A stretch of 64,000 nucleotides of DNA, from contig OX104130.1 in assembly GCA_944470555.2 (NCBI GenBank), forward strand, positions 59,429,491-59,493,490. The letters run 5' to 3'. The stretch is from Heterobilharzia americana. Taxonomy: Eukaryota; Platyhelminthes; Trematoda; Strigeidida; Schistosomatidae. Every line of letters begins with the position of its first letter. Position 1 is the first letter of the stretch. Below, piece by piece: positions 55,731 through 64,000 of the stretch. The notes under the pieces are model-generated. The model did no database searches. It saw only the letters and a program-made list of their open reading frames with translations, and had not been told where the DNA came from. A program made the position numbers and the translations under genes.

Positions 55731-58304
55731 GCTCTGAACATATCCTGAGAATCAACTACTGACGTACCTTCAATGTACAATGCTAAAGCGAACGCGCAGT
55801 GGTCATAGGCTTCTGCAGGAAACATCACGATCGACAAGAGGAAGAGAAGTTTCTTTAAAATGAATTTTATGACGGTATATGTTAAATAAATAAATAAGTA
55901 GACGAACAAATGTTTTGGTCCCACATCAATGATTTGACATGGGAGAAGCCAGTTTACAGGCATCGTCACATGATATATGTCGAAAAACGGACAAGATTTT
56001 ACGAGTCGTGAATGGTGAGGAGGGTATGTCATTATACCCTATTGAAAACATCAGAGGATTCTGGTAGTTATGAAACAAGCAAGAAAATACCACCTTTCAG
56101 CGTATACAGTATTAAAGTTGAGACAATAATGAATATCATCCCCATATAATGAATTTAACATGAGAGATACCAGTTTACGAACGTCGTCAAAATGATAATT
56201 CTTGAAAGTTTGCAAAGTATCATTTAGTATTAAATAACTAATATATCAAGCCACCGATGCGCATAATCTCATTAAAAGTTGCTGTAATTCATGAAACAGG
56301 CATGGATTCTCATTCCCCATCGCACAGACAGGTTCTGCTCTTGGGAACGGAAGCGCGTAAAGTGCGAAGTTTGCGTTGTAACCAGCCGACGTGGTAGGTC
56401 CATTCGGTAAAATAACCGTCCGTTAATTGCAAAGTTCTTCAGTATTAGGTTATGCTAGCCACAAAGGACCCATGTATACGACCTGGAGCATCGGTAAAGT
56501 ATCCACAGTTGTATAACGAAGGTCACCATGTCACGTTCAAAGGTAATTTAGATTAATTCTACTGGAAGTAATTGTTGCATTACCATTATTATTTGTCCCT
56601 TGGGTTCCTAGTGGAACGTAGGGCTTCAGTAGCATGTCTTCACTCCACCCTGTTCTCTGCAGTCATCTGAACCTGGCTCCGCGACTGCCCGCAAGCTCTC
56701 ATCTCTCCCTCACATGGTCTCCTCCATGTCACCATCGGAAGCCCAACTCGCCGTTTCCCATCTGGGTTCCACTCGAGTGCCTGGTGGATAATGCCCCCGG
56801 ATAGTCTTCTCGGTGCGTGCCCAATCCACTTCCATTTCATTCTGCATATTTGTTGAGCGACAGATCCTTGGTTGGTTCGTTACCCGACCAGAGTTCCCTG
56901 TTGCCTGTTCTTTCTGGCCACCTGAGCTTCAGTAACGGGCATAGGCAGTTGTTGATGAATAGCCGTATTTTGTTGGAAATCCCTTCCGTAACGCGACAAG
57001 TCTCCGAAGCACATGGAAGCGCTGACTTGACATTAGCGTTGAAAACCCGGACCTCGTTCTTCATGCTGAGTGCAGAAGACGCCCACACTGCTTTCGGGTT
57101 AATGAACGCCTGTCTTGCTCTTCCGATCCTAGCCTTGACGTCCTCGTCCGTGCCACTTGTACTCAAAACGATATTGTCTAGATAGATGAAACAGGCTTCT
57201 TACTTTATGTTTCTCCCGTTGATGGTGATTCCAGCTTGCTGTTGTTGTTGGTGGCGTTGGTTGAATACCATCATCACCTCTGTCTTCTCCACGTTCACTC
57301 GAAGTCCTGTCTTCACCGCCTCGCCTCTTTTGTTAACTTGTCAGTTTTTGCTGGTAGATCTTCGAGCTTGTGCAACACTAAACATAAACCATCGGCGAAA
57401 TCCAAATCTTTTAGGGTCTTTTCGTCGGCCCAGCGTATGCCCATCTCCCCACAGATCTTCACGGTTTGCTGCATGATCCAGTCCACCACAATCAGAAAGA
57501 TCATTGGTGATAGTAGGCAGCCCTGTCTTACTCCTGTCTTCACTTCAAAAGCATCACCGAGCTTCCCATTGTGAATTACTTGGCATGTGGCGTCATCATA
57601 TAGTTGTTGGATGAGGTTGATAAAGGTTCGAGGTACTCCGTAGTGTTGAGGCTATTGCCAGATTACTTTTTGGTCGACGCTGTCGAAGGTGCTTTCAAAG
57701 TCGATGAAGCTGAGGTAGAGAGTTGACTACCATTCCATGATGATGCGTAGCGTTGCAATTCGGTCTGCGTATGATTCGTACCTCCTGACTCCAGCCTAGT
57801 CCGGTCATAGTTTTGAATCCGGCGCATTCCTTAGTCTCTCCAGGATGGTGCGGCCCGATATTTTGCTTGAGGTGGACAGGAGCATGAAGGAATACTTGTT
57901 GTGGTGGACGGAAATAGACATTGAAACGGTTGATACTCCAAGTGGCAGCGGTTGTACACAAACGTCAGGCATCTTTTGTACTAGCGTAAGTAGCATCATT
58001 CGAGAAGTGTAGTCGGTGCATAGTAGCTTTCATTTGAAAAGATCACTTGGTACGGGGTGCTGGAAAACATGTGGCATGGAGCTACTGAGGGTAAGTCGTT
58101 TTCCCAGCCAGTAGGTAAATTGGTGTCCGGCTTAGTCGTTTGTTCAGAACATTTGTGCTACAGTAACTGTTATGAAAGCTTAGACGGTGCGTCGCGAGAA
58201 GAATCATGACTAGTAGATGAGTTAATCGTGGAGATGGTCCAAAAACCGTGAAAGATTGGGAGCAGTCCAGCAATTATTGGCGTCAAACAGCAGATAATAT
58301 TTCC
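54367..58304 (-). repeat. Right arm of the 3.94-kb inverted repeat
   Basis: Partner of 42,671-46,608, carrying the same element fragments in mirror order. It is flanked inside by the degenerate gypsy fragment and outside by a CR1 fragment, neither of which occurs next to the left arm. Confidence 0.9.
56580..57905 (-). pseudogene. RTE family B 3' half (right arm)
   Basis: Mirror copy of 43,070-44,395 with the same stops and the same FADG in the palm. Confidence 0.8.
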
Positions 58305-58425
58305 ACAAGGTAGTTATGTTCAAATTGGGATTCAGCACCAAATGTCATCGTGGAACTCATTTCAGAGTATATTTTGGGACACCTTATGAAACGCTTTATA
58401 TATTCAGGAATAAATATTATTGTTA

Positions 58426-59099
58426 TTAAGTATAGAACAACGACAATTTTCGTGCCTCACAGTCACCCATTGTAAAGCTGAAAAAATCAGAATGGCAAGC
58501 AACGCATATTCTATTCCTCACGAAACCATGCTGAAGCTTTGTGATTAGGTTTTCTATTAGTAGGTAATCATTGACGCTGTTCTTAATTTGCATAATTCTA
58601 GAGAGGACCGGTGTTGTGTTGATGTGTTTGTAATTAATAACTTTCAATTTGTCCTCAGGTTTGGGCCTAGGATTTATGTGATTGGTTCTGCGTTCAACGG
58701 GGTATACGCCACTTTCCATTGATAGGGTGAACATCTTAAGCAACAACAGAGACATCGTCACCATCTCTGATGGAGATTGAGTTTATGTTGTCTACTCTCA
58801 TACCTGTTTGTAGTTGCAAGTTCTTGACAGTCTCTGTGATACTTTTAACAGTAAAATCCACGTTGGCGCATGAACCTGCAGTAATCAGTGTAAAAGCGGC
58901 GTGGTTAAGTGTGCTGGGATTGAGTTTTTCGAACGCTTCGCTAACTAGTTCGCGAATTTCGAGGATATCGTTGGGGACCGCTTCTTTGTGTAATGAGTGC
59001 GCTATGTCTCTTGATGCCTGCAAGCGTTTGTTCAGAAGGAAGGTCAGACTATGTATCCTAGAACCACTTGTGAGGGCATTTGGCTCTTCGGTTATCTAG
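58426..59099 (-). pseudogene. CR1-like LINE: linker and RT fingers
   Basis: Two overlapping minus frames are present. The first holds EAFEKLNPSTLN and TGMRVDNINSISIRD, the linker. The second holds LTLSMESGVYPVE-like sequence (58,700), KVINYKHINTTPVLSRIMQ (58,600) and LITKLQHGFVRNR (58,540). The RT palm does not follow; the sequence runs into the outer edge of the right arm. A frame break lies near 58,750. Confidence 0.7.
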
Positions 59100-59209
59100 T
59101 CTCGTGCACTTAAAGTTTTAATTGCTTGTCAAGCATCGTAGATTGAGTACAGCACCAGAAAGCCTTAAGAGGAGTGATATGGCACAGATAGTTTCCGTAG
59201 TTTAACAAC

Positions 59210-61090
59210 AATAATAATGTGTATTTCATACAACACAACTTACATGAATACGAACCAGTTTACAGGTCTGATCATTTTGGCAATGAAAAATGACCATTGT
59301 GTACAATGTTAAGCTATACGTTAGATACCGTTATTCACAGCACGCAGAAGGTGCCTCTAGAGAAAGAACGTTGTTGCTTCTCAGAGCTGTTGTTCAGCAT
59401 ACTGAGGCAAGCTCAGTTCGAAATTAGAAATTATTCGGCTGTTGTCTGAATCTTCCAATATTCTTGAAGGTAGGGCTGGTAGTACAGTCATGACCTTGGG
59501 TGTGTACTTTCGTCATAAAGTTTTGATGGCATGGTGCACACTGGCAAACGCGATTGCCAGATGCAGAATTGGTTAGATAAACCTGAAAAATGAATAAAAA
59601 AGAGAGCAGCAAGCGAAATTCGGAGCAGGAGCACAAAAATACTATGCAAGAATAGGTCAACCGAGATATATCTGGGTGAGTTCTTTGTACTGACTGTGAA
59701 ACTTACTCAAAGAAGTATCCAAGACCAACCATATAAAGGTAAGCTTATGTGGAAGAAGATGGAAGTGCGCATGAAAGTAGTGAAAACTAATCTGAAGTAG
59801 AAGATATCGTCATGAAATAGAAAGATTAGAGGATTTTGGACCAAGTATTCGCTTGTGTTAAAAACCTATGTACAAACGTTCGATGAAGTCATAAACTTTT
59901 AAATAAAATTCATGGTCTTTGCCAAGATGGTAACCACGCTTTATACAGTCACAACGAAGGGATGATCACGGTGTTGATTGTTAACACATCAGAACTGTAG
60001 AAATAAAATGGTGGTGCAGAGTACTTACATGTAAGCACCGATGACAAAGGGCAAACAATAAAACGTGAAACATGCTAAGAAGATCCACCGACAAACAGTT
60101 CATTTATCAGTCAGGGGTAAAGAGATTATTTTAAGGAAAGAACTTTGAGAAGTGGGTATTAAGTCGTGGGATCAGTTAGATTACGAAGAAATGTAGGTTA
60201 CATCAGAGTAGCCACAGGGTTCACCGTTGCAAATCGTATCGCTTTCCGCCTCCTGTTCACTGTTCATTTCTGTTAGTCTCCCTTGAGTCTAGGTACCAGT
60301 AGCACCACTGTACACGGCATTATCATCTGTGATTTGGCCGTCAACGAATTGGTGAGAATCGTTAGATAGGAGGAATTCACCAAGTAATCGTTGAAACTGG
60401 CCGGGAGATCGACATGCACGTATACAAGCAGGGAGTTTGTTCCACAGCATACTGTATTGCTAAGTATTTGAGGGATGTGCTGATCCCCGTTCTTCTTCAC
60501 ATTGACCGCTCTCACGATGGCGACAATATCTAAACATGGCATTACATTTCCATAGAAAAACGAACGTGGGCCGGGTATTAAGGCTGTTATGAAGTACCAT
60601 CCCATGGGCTACACCTAAGGAGCTCGATGCATGCCTCCCATCTGTACAAAATATTTCTCGCGGGTTCCCTGTTCTCCTCACTAAGAGGGGAGACTGACAG
60701 ACATCAGAAAACCATCCCGTGGTCACTGTCGGCAAATTCCCCACCAACGTACTGGGTGACTGGGATGATGTCATGACAAAGGACCAGATCTAGTGTACTG
60801 TTTCAATCCGTGGGTTAATGTACATAGTGTTCCCATCCATGGAAATCTAAGATAGTTATTATTTCGTCATAGCGTTTCGCGCCACAAATGGTTTCTCAGG
60901 TAACTTCAGTGAGGTTAAAGTCCCCTGCAATCAATCTAAAGTTGACGCTGATGGATTTAGCACGGAAAAATGACGAAGCAATAACCCCATCGGTTTCCCT
61001 TGCTGAACACGGTGTTCCACAAAAACAGCCTACAAGGATTCTATAGTCCATACCGTTTACAATAACCCATGGAGATTCAGGCAGCATTTA
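59210..61090 (-). pseudogene. CR1-like LINE with endonuclease and 3' end but no RT
   Basis: From the right: endonuclease blocks YRILVGCFCGTP (61,040), FRLIAGDFNLTEVT (60,900-60,940) and a degenerate SDHG-type end (60,700). Then, with the RT missing, a C-terminal segment (60,420-60,330) equals the NKLP...SFN region of 45,515-45,709. A 3' region follows, ending in ACCTGTAAACTGGTTCG and a TTATTATT tail (59,280-59,210). The internal loss of the whole RT shows a deletion. Confidence 0.65.
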
Positions 61091-61099
61091 ATGTACCAT

Positions 61100-62630
61100 C
61101 TTCAGTCTCATATCACTTTAGGCATATCTTATTGAACAAGTACACACATATCTCCACTCCATAATATTAAATCGGGCGTTGAGTGATTGTAGGCTTTCTA
61201 CAACAAACATCGCTGTTAGAAAAAGAAATAGAGGCTTCTTTTAAACAAATTTTATGCTTGTACATGGTATAAGAGCACTAGCGACAGGTCACTAAATAGT
61301 TCAAAATACAAAAACAACCCAACAACATGAGGTGGCAAATTTGTTGGTGAGAACTTATGGAAACCACCCGTATCTGAGTTCATTAGACCCAGTACGCGAA
61401 CCACAACCTCCTTTCTCTCGAGACGGTAGTAACTACCTTCCCCTAGGCCCGCGTGTGTATATCAAAGCTCTCACTGGTTATCGAATGTAAAACGAAGTAA
61501 CCACCTTTAAGTATCTGTAATGCAGCTTAAACTCGGACGCCAGAAGTGCACTGTATGAAACTTCAAATGTCTGTTGTAAGTAGGATATAAAACTATGTAA
61601 CCCCTATTCATCGTGTCCTCCTTAGGTACTCTAGTCTCGACATGGTGCCTATCCAAATTTTAAGATAACCGACTCCACCTCTCATGCTTTTTTGTTTCTC
61701 TTTCTCACCCGATGTGCAGATTATGATGGCAGATCATGCCAACGCACACTCAGCATCGAAATTCCATTCAGTATGTGTGAACTATCGTTTTACCACCCAG
61801 AGATACAAAACCAGAAGACGATTCATCCCAGACCATGACCTACCCGAAAATCCTTTCCCGAGTTGGGACAACATCTAAAAGTGTTAGTGACAAATGCCGT
61901 TTGCATCCAAACATGCACGCTTCTCGTCTCCCGCAAGCCGCTCACCTGTGAACGAAGCTAACCGAAAGTGACCCCATATGCAGCGCGGACTTCGAAGTCT
62001 TATTGAATGGTTCAGCGGTGAAACCTCATATATTCCCCCTGGTAATAAGACTACTGTGGCTAGATAGGACTGCATCCATGGCTCAGTTTATTCAAGTGAC
62101 TCTGTTTACGACATTGTGGACCTAAACAATTGCCACGCTGAGGGACACCATTCAATAATAGACCCGAATTTCTCTCCAGTCCATCCCAGTATTTAGGCTC
62201 TAGTTTTGGGTGCTATCTGTAGACAGCAAACATCTATTGGATAAACACAAGCCTTTAGCTTCATTTTTAGCCCAAAATTCGACATGCGATATACTCTTTT
62301 GGGTTATATGGCCCACCACAGCCAGGATACTTCTAATACTGAGTGATTATTCCTTGCCGCTGTTTAACGATATGGCTTTTAGCCAACATTTGTGACATTC
62401 GATATCCGGGCAACTGGTCACTCCCAAGGGCTTTGCATGCCGTGATGGCCATTATCTCTAAACTTATTCAGCCTTACTGCGAAAAATACCATTCAGATAC
62501 AAGCTGTAAAAATGCCATGTGTTAGTATAATCCATTATTCGAAATATATTATTATATTCACTTGAAGTCCGTGAACATCTTCATTATCCCTAGCTTCCCG
62601 CTAGGTTTTTATATCAGCATAGAGAACTAC
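61100..62630. other. Unassigned region
   Basis: Short frames at 61,684-61,878 and 62,210-62,395 (plus) have no recognisable domain; the latter (LLDKHKPLASF) vaguely resembles a CR1 linker. Nothing is supported as a gene. Confidence 0.35.
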
Positions 62631-62639
62631 GGAGGACTT

Positions 62640-63110
62640 CATGATACTTGACGGCCAATTTGCGTCAGGAAAAAATAATATGGACCCGGAACTGTACCTG
62701 TGGCACTTACTGACTGCAATGTGGAGAATAGGTAATTTATCTTTCCTCTTTGTCCCCCACTAACAAGGAACTCCTCGATACACACAAGTAGATTGCAAGT
62801 GATTCCTAAACTTTCCAGTTCCACTGGCAGCCTGGAGTGGGGCAGTTTGTCAAGCTTTCTACTAAAGTCTATGGAAATGACGCCTAGCGGAGTCCCATCA
62901 TCCTTCTACGCGATCCAACCTTATCTCTGCGTGAGATGTTTCGTTAACCAAAACAAACGTCGGTAAAAGACAGATTACAGCGAGTAAATAGAGTATTTCC
63001 CTATAGATGTGCAGTGCTGCCCTCCTTGACTATCATTTCCAGAATTTTAACTAAGGCACTGGTTGATCCAATAAGCCCGCAATTTCATAAGCGATTCCTG
63101 AAACCCACCT
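62640..63110 (-). pseudogene. CR1-like LINE reverse transcriptase fragment
   Basis: From the right: STSALVKILEMIVKE (63,060-63,020), then LFT..NLSFT (62,990), and the frame 62,824-62,639 with LESLGITCNLLVCIEEFLVS, KINYLFSTLQSVS and VPGPYYFFL, the degenerate form of the QGSVLGPLLF block. Frameshifts separate the parts. Confidence 0.6.
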
Positions 63111-63119
63111 CATGTATAG

Positions 63120-64000
63120 GTGTGATTCTGGTCGCCATCTAGGCCTAAGCCGGGCGCTTTCACGGTAGTGCAGTCCAAATATGGTAATCAGTGGGTTACC
63201 AACACAACACGCACTGGCTCTAGCTGGCCTGATATGCAGCTTGCCCGGCCTAGTTGAGTTTTCTACACCCAGAGTATTCAATGCCAGAAATACATAGCCG
63301 CGATCAATGTCAAAGGTGTTTATTTCCTTGGGTGCCAATGCTTAACCTCTCAAGGTCGTGTCTGTCGAAGGTCCCTGAGTTAAGATTTGAGCAGAATATT
63401 CTAACGTGACCACCGTCTACTGCACGTCATCTTCAGTCAACCGGTCAGCCCCTGTCTCTTCATTAGGGTGGAGGTAGCACGAAACTTCTTATTCCCGTGG
63501 TCCACGTGAGAAAATAACCTTCTGGGTCATCAACCTGCACTCTAGGTGAAATTTACCTCAAGATGCGTTTGGGATCGCTGAAAAGAAACGATAAATGTAT
63601 CCCAGGCCCCTTTGGAATGCCTCTTCACCCCGAGGGAGCCAAGGTAGGTGGCAAGCCGCGGTTACATTTTGTTCACTCATAGTAAACTTTGGACTGTCCA
63701 CGAAGCACAGGGTCTTCTTCCACTGATGACAGTCTGCAAAATGAGCAGTTGAGTCTCTCGTGCACGTTACTGCTTGGAGAAGCGCCATGTAGCCTCAAGT
63801 TGGCCTTCTGAATTGACTGTTCAGTCCTCCGAAGTGACCGCCAAATTATTAGCTGCCTTGTTTGCTTTCCGTGCAATGGGTCTGGCTGGAGTGCTAGACT
63901 AGCACAGAGCAGCTTCCGTGTACCCCAGAGATGGCCAAGGCTTGGCAGCTTTTACGGAGGGAGAATACTAGGCCTCAGACGTCTGGAGGACGTTGATGAT
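63120..64000. other. Unassigned region at the right edge
   Basis: Minus frames at 63,051-63,338 and 63,558-63,876 (LRRTEQSIQKANLRLHG) may be the pre-RT linker of the CR1 copy to the left, but no diagnostic motif is visible. Confidence 0.3.

Noticed and set aside
38700..60270. The CR1 3' regions at 38.7-39.77 kb and 59.21-60.27 kb are inverted copies of each other and roughly concentric with the large inverted repeat, suggesting a bigger palindrome.
   Set aside because: They are only about 80 percent alike, their coordinate sum differs by about 2 kb from that of the arms, and the CR1 linker fragments between them and the arms lie on the same strand and not as mirror images. Independent insertions explain them better.
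1..64000. CRISPR arrays, bacterial operons, rRNA or canonical tRNA genes.
   Set aside because: None is visible. The tRNA-like segments are SINE heads without a complete cloverleaf.

Overview
The window looks like nuclear DNA of a schistosomatid flatworm (Schistosoma or a close relative). The grounds are: one host gene with very short exons and introns of about 2 to 6 kb; introns full of RTE-like and CR1-like non-LTR retrotransposon debris; a Penelope-like element; a CsRn1-type Ty3/gypsy element that uses tRNA-Trp as primer; and a tRNA-like SINE plus a schistosome-type hammerhead ribozyme relic. There are no bacterial-style operons, no rRNA genes and no CRISPR arrays.

Positions 1 to 22,000 are one host gene on the minus strand, a GBA2-type non-lysosomal glucosylceramidase (GH116). 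Five exons can be placed (21,954-21,779; 15,777-15,567; 10,110-9,907; 8,482-8,102; 3,043-about 2,833). The four inner junctions agree in phase and the joined product follows the N-terminal half of GBA2. The catalytic half lies beyond the left edge. Its introns hold a decayed Penelope-like element with inverted flanking repeats and a nested SINE (3.35-5.73 kb), several RTE fragments (1.56-2.0, 2.19-2.62, 7.16-7.6, 10.5-10.63, 11.04-14.28, 17.57-18.99 kb), SINEs and AT microsatellites.

Positions 22,000 to 28,200 hold an upstream spacer and then a nested composite: an internally deleted RTE copy (family A, plus strand) interrupted by a minus-strand RTE copy (family B) whose 3' portion has been tandemly duplicated.

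Positions 28,200 to 36,300 hold plain spacer and then a young LTR retrotransposon (30,555-35,808; 343-bp LTRs with one difference seen, 4-bp target duplication ATTG). It has a frameshifted gag, an intact 1,043-codon pol, and a textbook -1 frameshift signal between them. A strongly diverged solo LTR of the same family lies 155 bp downstream.

Positions 36,300 to 64,000 are a graveyard of CR1-like LINE pieces. Its main structure is a large inverted repeat: left arm 42,671-46,608 and right arm 54,367-58,304. Every paired coordinate sums to 100,975 with no indel, and I saw only one mismatch inside. At both ends the identity drops into short diverged homology, which suggests gene conversion between older copies or an assembly collapse. 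A degenerate second Ty3/gypsy pol fragment abuts the right arm. No intact host gene was recognised to the right of 22 kb.

In short, the window contains one partly visible lipid-metabolism gene, one nearly intact retrotransposon and many layers of dead mobile DNA. Family assignments rest on reading motifs by eye; no database search was run.
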